42,390 nt of DNA, taken from NCBI RefSeq assembly GCF_003797765.1, contig NZ_RKMB01000039.1, positions 1 through 42,390 on the forward strand. Direction: 5' to 3'. This document shows, in pieces, positions 34,131 to 42,347 of the stretch. How positions within the stretch are numbered: the first letter of the stretch is position 1; the number at the start of each line of letters is the position of its first letter. Both the position numbers and the translations under genes were made by a program. Source of the stretch: Ramlibacter sp. WS9 (GTDB taxonomy: Bacteria; Pseudomonadota; Gammaproteobacteria; Burkholderiales; Burkholderiaceae_C). A model generated the notes under the pieces. It saw only the letters and a list, made by a program, of their open reading frames with translations. It made no database searches and was not told the DNA's origin.

Positions 34131-34352
34131 TCAGTGACCACCGCTGAAATGCTCGCCCTCTTTCAGCTTGTACACCGTCCCGCAATACGCGCACTTGGCC
34201 TCGCCCGTGCCGGCCACGTCCAGGTAGATGCGCGGGTGGGTGTTCCACAGCTTCATGCCGGCCACGGGGCTGGGGCAGAACACGCCGCCATTGGCGTTGA
34301 GGTCACGCGCCGTCAATTCGACGACGGACTGCTTCTTTTCGATGGTGGTCAA
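34131..34352 (-). CDS. Small zinc-ribbon protein (zf-CHCC family)
   Basis: A 73-aa protein with VELTARDLNANGGVFCPSP and CAYCGTVYKL, giving the C...H...C..C zinc site of the zf-CHCC family (related to the NDUFS6 subunit of mitochondrial complex I). Its bacterial role is unknown. It starts with TTG at 34352, set by the GGAGG 6 bp upstream, which is the last part of a dispersed repeat. It sits between ilvE and waaF on the same strand, an order common in betaproteobacteria as I recall. Confidence 0.9.
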   Translation of the reverse strand: MTTIEKKQSVVELTARDLNANGGVFCPSPVAGMKLWNTHPRIYLDVAGTGEAKCAYCGTVYKLKEGEHFSGGH

Positions 34353-34431
34353 GTCAGCCTCCGACGAGCCGCCTCTAGGAGGCTGAAGCCCCCTCGGGGG
34401 GCAGGGAACAAAGTGAGCGTGGGGGCCATAT
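34353..34431 (-). repeat. Dispersed 5'-UTR repeat, copy 2 (before the zinc-ribbon gene)
   Basis: Read on the minus strand it starts TATGGCCCCCACGCTC, carries CTGCCCCCCGAGGGGGC, and ends CGGAGGCTGAC next to the TTG start. It aligns end to end with the copy before pyrF (16243-16329), with short deletions near the left part. It fills nearly the whole 81-bp gap between the ilvE stop and the zinc-ribbon start. Confidence 0.8.
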
Positions 34432-34433
34432 TT

Positions 34434-35369
34434 TTAGACCTTGGTGAGCCAATGCGCGTACTTGGGGTTGCGGCCGTTCACGATGTCGAAGAACGCGCTC
34501 TGCACCTTCTCCGTGATCGGGCCGCGCGAGCCGGCGCCGATCTCGATGCGGTCGAGTTCGCGGATGGGCGTCACTTCGGCGGCGGTGCCGGTGAAGAACG
34601 CTTCGTCGGCGATGTAGACCTCGTCGCGGGTGATGCGCTTTTGCACGATCTCCAGGCCCAGGTCCTTGGCGATGTGAAAGACGGTGTTGCGGGTGATGCC
34701 GTTGAGCGCGCCGGCCGACAGGTCGGGCGTGTAAATGACGCCGCCTTTGATGACGAAGATGTTCTCGCCCGCGCCTTCACTGACGAAGCCGGAGGCGTCG
34801 AGCAGCAGCGCTTCGTCGTAACCATCATCCAGCGCTTCCATGTTGGCGAGGATCGAGTTGGTGTAGTTCGAGACGGCCTTGGCCTGCGTCATCGTGATGT
34901 TGACGTGATGGCGGGTGTAGCTGGAGGTCTTGACGCGGATGCCGCGGCGCATGCCTTCCTCGCCCAGGTAGGCACCCCAGGCCCAGGCCGCGACCATCAG
35001 GTGGATCTGGTTGCCCTTGGGCGAAACACCCAGTTTTTGCGAGCCGATCCAGGTGAGCGGGCGAAGGTAGCAGCTTTCGAGCTTGTTGGCGCGGACCACG
35101 TCGCGCTGCGCTTCGTTGACCTGTTCCTTGCTGAACGGAATGGCCATGCGCAGGATCTTGGCGCTGTTGAAGAGGCGGTCGGTGTGCTCTTGCAGGCGGA
35201 AGATCGCGGGGCCGTTGACCGTGTTGTAGGCCCGCACCCCTTCGAAGGCGCCGCAGCCGTAGTGCAGGGTATGGGACAGCACGTGGATCTTGGCGTCGCG
35301 CCACTCCACCATCTCGCCGTCCATCCAGATCTTGCCGTCGCGGTCGGCCATTGAAGGTACTACGCTCAT
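34434..35369 (-). CDS. ilvE: Branched-chain amino acid aminotransferase IlvE
   Basis: IlvE is the PLP enzyme for the last step of Leu, Ile and Val synthesis. The 311-aa protein shows MSVVPSMADRDGKIWMDGEM, HVLSHTLHYGCGAFEGVRAY, the PLP-binding Lys164 in MTQAKAVSNYTNS, and the family block EALLLDASGFVSEGAGENIF. AAAGGA lies 6 bp before the ATG at 35369; extra upstream codons in the same frame are not typical of the family. It is followed on the same strand by the zinc-ribbon gene and waaF. Confidence 0.96.
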   Translation of the reverse strand: MSVVPSMADRDGKIWMDGEMVEWRDAKIHVLSHTLHYGCGAFEGVRAYNTVNGPAIFRLQEHTDRLFNSAKILRMAIPFSKEQVNEAQRDVVRANKLESCYLRPLTWIGSQKLGVSPKGNQIHLMVAAWAWGAYLGEEGMRRGIRVKTSSYTRHHVNITMTQAKAVSNYTNSILANMEALDDGYDEALLLDASGFVSEGAGENIFVIKGGVIYTPDLSAGALNGITRNTVFHIAKDLGLEIVQKRITRDEVYIADEAFFTGTAAEVTPIRELDRIEIGAGSRGPITEKVQSAFFDIVNGRNPKYAHWLTKV

Positions 35370-35425
35370 GTCTTGTCCTTTGGGTTCGGATTCGCCCGAA
35401 CCCCTGATTTTAGCGACCTGGGCTT

Positions 35426-35848
35426 TCAGGACGCGGCGGGGGGCGAGGCCTCGTCCGGCACGGGCGGCCGGTACAGCGTCCACTTCTCCAGCTTGCCGTG
35501 CTTGAATTCGCAGGTGACTTGCGATTCGCTCCCGTCGGTCCAGCGGAACACCTCGGGCTGCTCGCCTTCAGTCGACACCAGCTCGCCGATCGAGCCCGTC
35601 AGGGCCATCACATGCAGCAGGTTGACCCCCGGCTTGAGCTTGGCGTTGAGCATCACCGCGCTGCCCACGTAGCCCTTGGGGCGGTCCGCCGCCTTGCGCA
35701 GCACATGCATCATCCGATTGAAGTGAAGCAGCAGGTACATCACCAAGGCGCCGCCGGCCAGTGCCGCGCCCGCCCAGCCATAGGCCTGCCAGGCCATGAC
35801 GACCATGGCGCCGCCGACGATGGGCAGGAAAATTTTCTGGAGGTTCAT
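35426..35848 (-). CDS. Conserved small membrane protein of unknown function
   Basis: A 140-aa protein with two hydrophobic segments near the N-terminus (about residues 6-20 and 25-42), a basic loop (LRKAADRPKGYVGSAVMLN), and a soluble C-terminal half with AKLKPGVNLLHVMALTGSIGE and EVFRWTDGSESQVTCEF, ending in a beta strand pair. I recall similar proteins in Comamonadaceae, sometimes misnamed glycerate kinase, but see no kinase motif. It lies upstream of ilvE on the same strand with a 56-bp gap. Confidence 0.75.
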   Translation of the reverse strand: MNLQKIFLPIVGGAMVVMAWQAYGWAGAALAGGALVMYLLLHFNRMMHVLRKAADRPKGYVGSAVMLNAKLKPGVNLLHVMALTGSIGELVSTEGEQPEVFRWTDGSESQVTCEFKHGKLEKWTLYRPPVPDEASPPAAS

Positions 35849-35906
35849 ACCGCTATTTTCGGGCCAAGTGCCGGCCGGCCGGCTGCGGCGACTGCGTAGC
35901 GCCGCC

Positions 35907-35921
35907 CGCCCAGATTCCTAG
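35907..35921. repeat. Shared stop-codon repeat, copy 2
   Basis: CGCCCAGATTCCTAG here is identical to the end of 29648-29663. On the minus strand the TAG is the stop codon of the M23 peptidase gene, followed by GAATCTGGGCGG. Further out, a GGCGGCG/CGCCGCC-type hairpin is possible around 35885-35906. Confidence 0.6.
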
Positions 35922-36478
35922 GGCCCCGCAACTTGCGGCGGCGTGGCGCGCCAGACACCGAACGGATTGATCGGCGTGCCGCGCCACCACTGGCGTTCCG
36001 GGCCCAGCCGGAAGATCGCGAAATGCAGGTGCGGGCCGTCGGCCGAGGCATTGCCCGTGCTGCCCACATAGCCGATCAACTGGCCCTTGCGCAGGGACAT
36101 TCCCTCGGCAATGCCAGGCGCATAGCCCTCCAGATGCGCGTAGTAGTAGGCGAACTGGCCCGACGGATCGAACTGGTACAGCGTGATGCCGCCGGGCTTG
36201 CTCAGGAACAACTTGGCGACGCGCCCATCCTCCACCGCGAGCACCGGCGTGCCGCGGGGCGCCATGATGTCCAGCGCCTCGTGCGCGCGCTCACCGCCGC
36301 CCCGCTCCTGGAGATAGGTGTCTGCCAGTTGCGCGGCGGTGACGGACTGCACCGGGATCGTGAGCTGCCGGGCCCGAAGCAGCGCCAGGTCGTCCGGCTT
36401 GCTCTCAGCGCAGGCCAGCAGCGGCGCCAAAAGCCCCGCCGCCAGGGCAAGGGCGAAGAGATGCCTTCGCGGGTTCAC
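35918..36478 (-). CDS. M23-family peptidoglycan endopeptidase, exported
   Basis: A 186-aa protein with a signal sequence (about residues 7-25) ending LLAC, a possible lipobox with Cys23. The LytM/M23 zinc site is visible: HEALD (His66, Asp70) and HLHF (His150, His152). All three metal ligands are present, so it should be an active endopeptidase in the periplasm rather than an EnvC/NlpD-type activator. The ATG overlaps the stop of the upstream LD-transpeptidase gene by 4 bp. Confidence 0.9.
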   Translation of the reverse strand: MNPRRHLFALALAAGLLAPLLACAESKPDDLALLRARQLTIPVQSVTAAQLADTYLQERGGGERAHEALDIMAPRGTPVLAVEDGRVAKLFLSKPGGITLYQFDPSGQFAYYYAHLEGYAPGIAEGMSLRKGQLIGYVGSTGNASADGPHLHFAIFRLGPERQWWRGTPINPFGVWRATPPQVAGP

Positions 36479-37506
36479 GGCCGCACGTCGACCTTAAACC
36501 CGGCCTTGGCAAGGGTCGAAACCCGCTCGGCGTCCCAGTTGGTCAAATGGATGCAGCCGTTGGTCTCGGAATGGCCCACGTTCGACGGGTTCGCCGTGCC
36601 GTGGATGCCCCAGTGCTTCTTGGACAGACCGAGCCAGATGTTGCCGATCGGGTTGTTGGGCCCGGGCGCCAACTCCATCTTCTGGGCGTCCTTGGGCTGG
36701 TTCTTCAGCAGCACCGGGTCGTAGGTAAAGCTCGGGTTCTTCACCTCGTTCTTGATCGACATCACGCCGATGGGCAGCGGGTCGCTCTTCTCGTTGCCGA
36801 TGCTGATGGGAAATGCGGCGAGCGGGCGCTTCCGCGCGTCCAGCAGGTACAGCACGCGCGCGGCCTTGTCGATCTCGATCGACGCCGCGTTGGCGGGCGG
36901 TTTGCCGCCGTTGACGTTGGGCACCACGATCTCGCTGCCTGCCGCCAACTTGGCGCCGGCATTGAGCTGCTTGAGGTACGCGGTGCTGGTGTGGAACCGC
37001 TCGGCCAGTGCTTCTTCCAGCGATTCGTACGGCATCGCCTTGAGCTGGCCACGGTCGTTGTTGTTGGCCGGGATTTTCTCGAACGGCCCCACGGCGTCCT
37101 TGTCGGTCACGGTGTACCGCACCAGCGCCGGGGCGCCCTCTTCACGCAGTGCCTGCCAGGTTTGCGGCGTCACCGTGCCAGTCGCCTTCAAGCCGTGCGC
37201 CAACTGGTATGCCTTGACGATGCGCTGCATGTTGGCGGCGAAGCGTCCGTCGATCTCGCCGCTGGAGTACCACGCGCGGTCCAGCAGGATCTGGGCGCGC
37301 GCCACGGCGGGGCCGCGGCTGCCGGGCCTGAGCAAGGGCGTGTCGGTTGCGTTGTTGAAGGCGTCGATGTCGATGGGCGCGGCGTTCTGCTTCTGGGCGG
37401 CGCGCGACGGCTTTGCCAGTGCATCGGTGCCGGCCCATCCAAGACCGGCGCAACACATCACTGCGGCAAGCAGCCGCCATCGAACAAGGGATTGCTGCAA
37501 GGCCAT
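36475..37506 (-). CDS. L,D-transpeptidase with peptidoglycan-binding domain (YkuD)
   Basis: A 343-aa exported protein: signal peptide (about residues 10-31), PG_binding_1 region (about 57-120; RPGSRGPAVARAQILLD), a spacer with a LysM-like part (about 160-200), then the YkuD catalytic domain with HGTANPSNVGHSETNGCIHL (His302, Cys318). It makes 3-3 peptide cross-links or attaches proteins to peptidoglycan in the periplasm. Its coupling to the M23 gene (ATGA) pairs a cross-link maker with a cross-link cutter. Confidence 0.95.
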   Translation of the reverse strand: MALQQSLVRWRLLAAVMCCAGLGWAGTDALAKPSRAAQKQNAAPIDIDAFNNATDTPLLRPGSRGPAVARAQILLDRAWYSSGEIDGRFAANMQRIVKAYQLAHGLKATGTVTPQTWQALREEGAPALVRYTVTDKDAVGPFEKIPANNNDRGQLKAMPYESLEEALAERFHTSTAYLKQLNAGAKLAAGSEIVVPNVNGGKPPANAASIEIDKAARVLYLLDARKRPLAAFPISIGNEKSDPLPIGVMSIKNEVKNPSFTYDPVLLKNQPKDAQKMELAPGPNNPIGNIWLGLSKKHWGIHGTANPSNVGHSETNGCIHLTNWDAERVSTLAKAGFKVDVRP

Positions 37507-37592
37507 GGCGTGCTTCCTGGGGTTGAGCAGGAAGTGTCACGGGCGCCCGGCTCAACGGGTGTAGGAAGCCGGCCTGAGGTGGCGTCAGGCGT

Positions 37593-38972
37593 TCATTGCA
37601 GCGAGCGCACCACTTCCATCGCTTCCTCGATGCGGTCCACGGCATGGATGGTGAGCCCCTCGATCTCGCGGCTGCCCTTCTTCGGCGCGTTGGCCTTGGG
37701 CACCACGGCTACCGAAAAGCCGAGCTTCGCCGCCTCGCGCAGCCGCTCCTGCCCGCGCGGCGCCGGCCGCACTTCGCCGGCCAGGCCCACCTCGCCGAAT
37801 GCGATGAATCCCTTGGGCAAGGGCTTGCCGCGCAGGCTGGACGTGATCGCAAGCATCACGGCCAGGTCGGCTGCGGGCTCGCTGATGCGCACACCGCCCA
37901 CCGCGTTGACGAACACATCCTGGTCCATGCAGGCAACACCGGCGTGGCGGTGCAGCACCGCGAGCAACATCGCCAGCCGGTCGCGGTCGAGGCCGACCGA
38001 CAAGCGGCGCGGGCTCGGGCCGCCGCTGTCGACCAACGCCTGGATCTCCACCAGCATCGGCCGCGTGCCTTCAAGCGTCACCAGCACGCAGCTGCCCGGC
38101 ACCGGCTCGCTGTGCTGCGACAGGAAGATCGCACTCGGGTTGGCGACGCCCTTCAGGCCCTTCTCGGTCATGGCGAAGACGCCGATCTCGTTGACGGCGC
38201 CAAAGCGGTTCTTCACAGCGCGCACCAGCCGGAAGCTGGAGTGCGTGTCGCCCTCGAAATACAGCACGGTGTCCACCATGTGCTCCAGCACACGCGGGCC
38301 GGCCAGCGCGCCTTCCTTGGTCACGTGACCGACCAATACGATGCTGGTGCCGCCGGCTTTGGCAGCGCGCGTGAGGTGCGCCGCGCATTCGCGCACCTGG
38401 GCCACCGAGCCCGGCGCCGATGTGAGCTGATCCGAGTACACCGTCTGGATCGAGTCGATCACCGCGACGGCCGGCTGCGTCGACGCGATGGTTGCCAGGA
38501 TCTTTTCCAGCTGGATCTCGGCCAGCACCTTGACCTGCGAGTTGTCCAGGCCCAGGCGGCGCGAACGCAGCGCGACTTGGGCACCGCTCTCTTCGCCGGT
38601 GACGTACAAAGTCGGCACGTCGGCGCGCTGCAGCGCGTCCAGCGCCTGCAGCAGCAACGTCGACTTGCCGATGCCCGGGTCGCCGCCGATGAGCACGACA
38701 CCGCCTTCGACGATGCCCCCGCCCAGCACACGGTCGAGCTCGCCGATGCCGGTGGGTTGGCGCTCGATCTCGCTCGCCTCGATGTCGGCCAACGCCGTGA
38801 CGGCGGCGGTCTTGGCGAGCGACGCGAACCGGTTGTTGCGGCCGGACGCACCCGACTCGACCACGGTCTCGATGAGCGTGTTCCACGCTTCGCAGTGCGG
38901 GCATTTGCCCAGCCAGCGCGGGCTGGTGCCGCCGCATTCGGTACAGGTGTAGCTGGTTTTTTCCTTGGCCAT
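37593..38972 (-). CDS. radA: DNA repair protein RadA (Sms)
   Basis: RadA is a RecA-like helicase that helps process recombination intermediates. The 459-aa protein has the N-terminal zinc ribbon CTEC...CPHC (Cys10, 13, 24, 27), Walker A GDPGIGKST (about 98-106), the RadA motif VKNRFG, and a Lon-protease-like C-terminal domain with SSLRGKPLPKGFIAFGEVGLAGEVR. The ATG at 38972 gives the standard MAKEKTSYTCTECGG start; upstream codons in frame overlap the hpaR promoter region. It is divergent from hpaR across 79 bp. Confidence 0.97.
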   Translation of the reverse strand: MAKEKTSYTCTECGGTSPRWLGKCPHCEAWNTLIETVVESGASGRNNRFASLAKTAAVTALADIEASEIERQPTGIGELDRVLGGGIVEGGVVLIGGDPGIGKSTLLLQALDALQRADVPTLYVTGEESGAQVALRSRRLGLDNSQVKVLAEIQLEKILATIASTQPAVAVIDSIQTVYSDQLTSAPGSVAQVRECAAHLTRAAKAGGTSIVLVGHVTKEGALAGPRVLEHMVDTVLYFEGDTHSSFRLVRAVKNRFGAVNEIGVFAMTEKGLKGVANPSAIFLSQHSEPVPGSCVLVTLEGTRPMLVEIQALVDSGGPSPRRLSVGLDRDRLAMLLAVLHRHAGVACMDQDVFVNAVGGVRISEPAADLAVMLAITSSLRGKPLPKGFIAFGEVGLAGEVRPAPRGQERLREAAKLGFSVAVVPKANAPKKGSREIEGLTIHAVDRIEEAMEVVRSLQ

Positions 38973-39028
38973 GTGCGGCTGACTATAGCCGTCCGCCAGA
39001 TGGCACTTGCGGCGCGCAAGCCAATCAT

Positions 39029-39040
39029 TTAATATATTAA
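39029..39040. promoter_or_regulatory. HpaR operator candidate (perfect palindrome)
   Basis: TTAATATATTAA is a perfect 12-bp palindrome in an AT-rich stretch 12 bp before the hpaR ATG, very unlike the surrounding GC-rich DNA. It overlaps any -10 box (TATATT) for hpaR, which suits autorepression by this MarR protein. No clear Shine-Dalgarno precedes the ATG. Confidence 0.6.
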
Positions 39041-39051
39041 CTAATCGCACC

Positions 39052-39483
39052 ATGGTCACCACATTCGTCCACCGCAACCTCCCGCGCCTGCTGCTGCAAG
39101 CGCGCGAATCCGTCATGGCCCACACGCGGCCGAACCTTCGCACTCATGGCCTGTCGGACCAGCAATGGCGCGTGCTGCGGGTGCTGGGCGAGCACGGCAC
39201 CGTGGAGACCGGGCGCGTCGCGCGCGAGGCGTACATCCTGGGGCCCAGCCTCACCGGCGTCCTCACGCGCATGGAACGCGACGGCCTCATCCGCCGCGAG
39301 CGCGATCCGGCCGACCAGCGCCGCACCGTGGTCGAAGCCACGGCCAAGGGGCTGAAGCTGGTGGAGAAGCTGTCGCACACCATCGAGGCGCACTACGCAT
39401 GGATGGAAAAGACCTTGGGCAAAGACAAGCTTTCGCAGCTCTACGTGCTGCTCGATGAAATCATCGAACTGGAGCAGCCATGA
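39052..39483 (+). CDS. hpaR: MarR-family regulator HpaR of homoprotocatechuate degradation
   Basis: A 143-aa MarR protein: RNLPRLLLQARESVMAHTRPNL at the start, winged helix with LSDQQWRVLRVLGEHGTVETG, LGPSLTGVLTRMERDGLIRRE and the wing DPADQRRTVVEAT. HpaR represses the hpa meta-cleavage genes until the aromatic inducer is present. Assignment rests on the start sequence and on the hpaG1-hpaG2-hpaE genes that follow with coupled starts (4-bp overlap with hpaG1). The ATG at 39052 is taken because the palindromic operator lies just upstream. Confidence 0.9.
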   Translation: MVTTFVHRNLPRLLLQARESVMAHTRPNLRTHGLSDQQWRVLRVLGEHGTVETGRVAREAYILGPSLTGVLTRMERDGLIRRERDPADQRRTVVEATAKGLKLVEKLSHTIEAHYAWMEKTLGKDKLSQLYVLLDEIIELEQP

Positions 39484-40115
39484 ACTTCTTTCCGACTGGC
39501 ACCGTGTACGGCACGCTGCTGAATTTCCGCGGCGAGCTGGAAGCGCTGGGCGACCAGGTCAACCGGCCGCCCTACAAAGCCGCGCCCAAGGCGCCCGTGC
39601 TCTACGTCAAGCCGGCCAACACGTGGAGTGCGCACGAGGCGGAGATTCCGGTCCCGCCGCGCGTGAGCGAGGTCGAGGTCGGCGCGACCATTGCGATGGT
39701 GATGAAAGCGCCTCGCGAAGTGGCGGGCTACGTCTTGATGAACGACCTGTCGATCCCGCACGCGAGCTTGTTCCGCCCTCCCGTCAAGTTCAAGTGCCTG
39801 GACGGATTCCTTGGCGTCGGCGGCACGTTGTTGCCTCTTGATCCTGCAAGTGATCCTTCGACGTTCGTGCTCGAAGTCCGCATCAATGGCGAGCTGAAGC
39901 AGACGGTGAAATTCGACCAGCTGCTGCGCAGCCCCGAACAACTGCTGGCCGACGTCGACGAGTTCATGACGCTCGGCGCGGGCGATGTGCTGATGCTCGG
40001 CTGCGATGTTTTGAATGAAGGAGGCCGGCCGCTCGCGAAGGTTGGCGATCGTGTCGAACTCAGCGCGCCCGGCATGGGCACGCTGGCGAATACGCTCGTA
40101 GCGGAGGCTGCATGA
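39480..40115 (+). CDS. hpaG1: HpaG1: FAH-family isomerase/decarboxylase subunit
   Basis: A 211-aa fumarylacetoacetate-hydrolase-fold protein matching the N-terminal half of HpaG. In the homoprotocatechuate pathway HpaG decarboxylates OPET and isomerises the product. Motifs: LYVKPANTW (substrate-binding lysine region), VGATIAMVM, NDLSIPHASLFRPPVKFKCLDGFLGVG, and LMLGCDVLNEGG. In E. coli the two halves are one fused protein; here they are separate genes, as in other Burkholderiales. Starts are coupled by 4-bp overlaps on both sides. Confidence 0.9.
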   Translation: MNFFPTGTVYGTLLNFRGELEALGDQVNRPPYKAAPKAPVLYVKPANTWSAHEAEIPVPPRVSEVEVGATIAMVMKAPREVAGYVLMNDLSIPHASLFRPPVKFKCLDGFLGVGGTLLPLDPASDPSTFVLEVRINGELKQTVKFDQLLRSPEQLLADVDEFMTLGAGDVLMLGCDVLNEGGRPLAKVGDRVELSAPGMGTLANTLVAEAA

Positions 40116-40858
40116 AACACGCACGGGTGATCCACGAAGGCGCGGTGCGAAACGCCACCGAGCGCGACGGCCAGTTGTTGTTGGAAGGCGGCCAAGTCGT
40201 GCCGTTCGATGCCGTCACCTGGCTGCCGCCGCTGGCCGATACGCCGCTGCCCCGCACCATCCTCGCGCTGGGCCTGAACTACGCGGACCACGCGAAGGAG
40301 CTGGAGTTCAAGGCACCGGAAGAGCCGCTCGTCTTCTTGAAAGGCACCAGCGCGCTGACCGGGCACCGGCAAACCACGCGGCGGCCGGCGGGTGTCGAGT
40401 TCATGCACTACGAGTGCGAGCTCACTGTCGTCATCGGCAGGCAGGCGCGGCGTGTGAAGCGCGACGACGCGTATGACTTCGTCGCGGGCTACACGGTGGC
40501 GAACGACTACGCGATCCGCGATTACCTGGAGAACTGGTACCGCCCCAATCTGCGCGTCAAGAACCGCGACGCCGCCACTCCACTCGGGCCGTGGCGGGTG
40601 GATGCGGGCGACATCGCCAATCCGATGGCGCTGGCCTTGCAGACCACCGTGAACGGCAAGGTCACGCAATCGGGCAACACGAAGGACATGATCTTCGACG
40701 TGCCCTTCCTCATCGAATATTTCTCCAGCTTCATGACGCTGCGGCCGGGCGACCTGATCCTGACCGGTACGCCCGACGGCGTCGTCGACTGCAGGCCGGG
40801 CGACGTCGTCGTCACCGAAATCGAAGGCTTGGGCGCCCTGGAGAACCGGATCGTTTGA
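40112..40858 (+). CDS. hpaG2: HpaG2: FAH-family isomerase/decarboxylase subunit
   Basis: A 248-aa FAH-fold protein matching the C-terminal half of HpaG, with ILALGLNYADHAKE, the metal-binding HYECELTVVIG, VANDYAIRDYLENWYRPN, and the family end LRPGDLILTGTPDGV followed by VVDCRPGDVVVTEI. It works with HpaG1 in the decarboxylation and isomerisation steps of homoprotocatechuate breakdown. ATG overlaps the hpaG1 stop by 4 bp; hpaE follows after 28 bp. Confidence 0.92.
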   Translation: MKHARVIHEGAVRNATERDGQLLLEGGQVVPFDAVTWLPPLADTPLPRTILALGLNYADHAKELEFKAPEEPLVFLKGTSALTGHRQTTRRPAGVEFMHYECELTVVIGRQARRVKRDDAYDFVAGYTVANDYAIRDYLENWYRPNLRVKNRDAATPLGPWRVDAGDIANPMALALQTTVNGKVTQSGNTKDMIFDVPFLIEYFSSFMTLRPGDLILTGTPDGVVDCRPGDVVVTEIEGLGALENRIV

Positions 40859-40886
40859 TCCGGGAAATTGGAATCTGACCCCCATT

Positions 40887-42347
40887 ATGAAGATCGATCA
40901 CCTCATCAACGGCAAAGCGGTCGCGGGCCGTGACTATTTCGAGACCGTCAATCCCGCCACGCAGGAAGTGCTCGCCGAAGTCGCTGCGGGTGGCGAGGCG
41001 GAAGTCGAGCAAGCCGTGGCTGCGGCGAAGGATGCCTTCCCGAAATGGGCGGCGATGCCGGCTCCGCAACGCGCGAAACTGATCCGCAAGCTCGGGGACC
41101 TGATCGCGGCGAACGTGCCGGAAATCGCGCAGATGGAAACCAACGATGCGGGGCAGGTGATCGCCCAGACGGGCAAGCAATTGATCCCCCGCGCCGCCGA
41201 CAACTTCTACTATTTCGCGGAGATGTGCACGCGCGTCGACGGCCACACCTACCCGACCGAAACGCACCTGAACTACACGCTGTTTCATCCGGTCGGCGTG
41301 TGCGCGCTGATCTCGCCATGGAACGTGCCGTTCATGACGGCGACGTGGAAGGTCGCGCCCTGCCTTGCGTTCGGCAACACCGCCGTGCTGAAGATGAGTG
41401 AACTGTCGCCGCTGACCGCTGCGCGGCTCGGCGAGCTCGCGCTCGAGGCGGGCATTCCGCCCGGCGTGTTGAACCTGGTGCACGGCATGGGCAAGGAGGC
41501 GGGCGAGCCGCTGGTGCGGCATCGCGATGTGCGCGCGATCTCGTTCACGGGCTCCACGGCTACGGGCAATCGCATCGTCAAGGAAGCGGGCCTGAAGAAG
41601 TTCAGCATGGAGCTGGGCGGCAAGTCGCCGTTCGTGGTGTTCGACGACGCGAACCTGGACCGCGCGCTTGACGCCGCGGTCTTCATGATCTTCTCCAACA
41701 ACGGAGAGCGCTGCACTGCGGGCAGCCGCATCCTGGTTCAGCAGTCGATCTACGCGGACTTCGCGCAGAAGTTTGCCGAGCGGGCGAAACGTCTGACCGT
41801 GGGCGACCCGCTCGATGAGAAGACCATCATCGGCCCGATGATTTCGCAAGGGCACCTGGCCAAGGTGCGCAGCTACATCGAGCTCGGCCCGAAGGAAGGC
41901 GCGACGCTGTTGTGCGGTGGGCTTGACGCGCCGGCCCTGCCGGGCCGCGTGAAGAACGGCAACTACGTGATGCCCACGGTGTTCGCCGACGTCGACAACC
42001 GCATGAGGATCGCGCAGGAAGAGATCTTCGGGCCGGTCGCCTGCCTGATCCCGTTCAAGGACGAGGCGGATGCGATCGCCAAGGCCAACGATATTCAGTA
42101 CGGGCTGTCGAGCTATGTGTTCACCGAGAACATCGGCCGCGCGCACCGCGTTGCCGCCGCGATCGAAGCTGGCATGTGCTTCGTGAACAGCCAGAACGTG
42201 CGCGACCTGCGCCAGCCGTTCGGCGGCACCAAAGCATCGGGCACCGGACGCGAAGGCGGCACCTGGAGCTACGAGGTGTTTCTGGAACCGAAGAACATCG
42301 CGGTGTCTTTGGGCAGCCACCACATCCCGCATTGGGGGTCGGCGTGA
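40887..42347 (+). CDS. hpaE: 5-Carboxymethyl-2-hydroxymuconate semialdehyde dehydrogenase HpaE
   Basis: A 486-aa NAD-dependent aldehyde dehydrogenase; HpaE oxidises the semialdehyde made by the ring-cleaving dioxygenase HpaD. Active-site residues are visible: Asn146 in ISPWNVPF, Glu242 in MELGGKSP and catalytic Cys276 in NNGERCTAGS; GSTATG is the nucleotide-binding turn. Length and start (MKIDHLINGK) fit. By context it is the pathway enzyme and not a general ALDH. The window ends 43 bp later, where hpaD and the other lower-pathway genes would be expected. Confidence 0.94.
   Translation: MKIDHLINGKAVAGRDYFETVNPATQEVLAEVAAGGEAEVEQAVAAAKDAFPKWAAMPAPQRAKLIRKLGDLIAANVPEIAQMETNDAGQVIAQTGKQLIPRAADNFYYFAEMCTRVDGHTYPTETHLNYTLFHPVGVCALISPWNVPFMTATWKVAPCLAFGNTAVLKMSELSPLTAARLGELALEAGIPPGVLNLVHGMGKEAGEPLVRHRDVRAISFTGSTATGNRIVKEAGLKKFSMELGGKSPFVVFDDANLDRALDAAVFMIFSNNGERCTAGSRILVQQSIYADFAQKFAERAKRLTVGDPLDEKTIIGPMISQGHLAKVRSYIELGPKEGATLLCGGLDAPALPGRVKNGNYVMPTVFADVDNRMRIAQEEIFGPVACLIPFKDEADAIAKANDIQYGLSSYVFTENIGRAHRVAAAIEAGMCFVNSQNVRDLRQPFGGTKASGTGREGGTWSYEVFLEPKNIAVSLGSHHIPHWGSA

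Noticed and set aside
31896..35354. A ~1150-codon plus-strand frame across the 1106-aa gene, waaF and ilvE
   Set aside because: It crosses three well-supported minus-strand genes and two gene boundaries; composition is that of an antisense frame.
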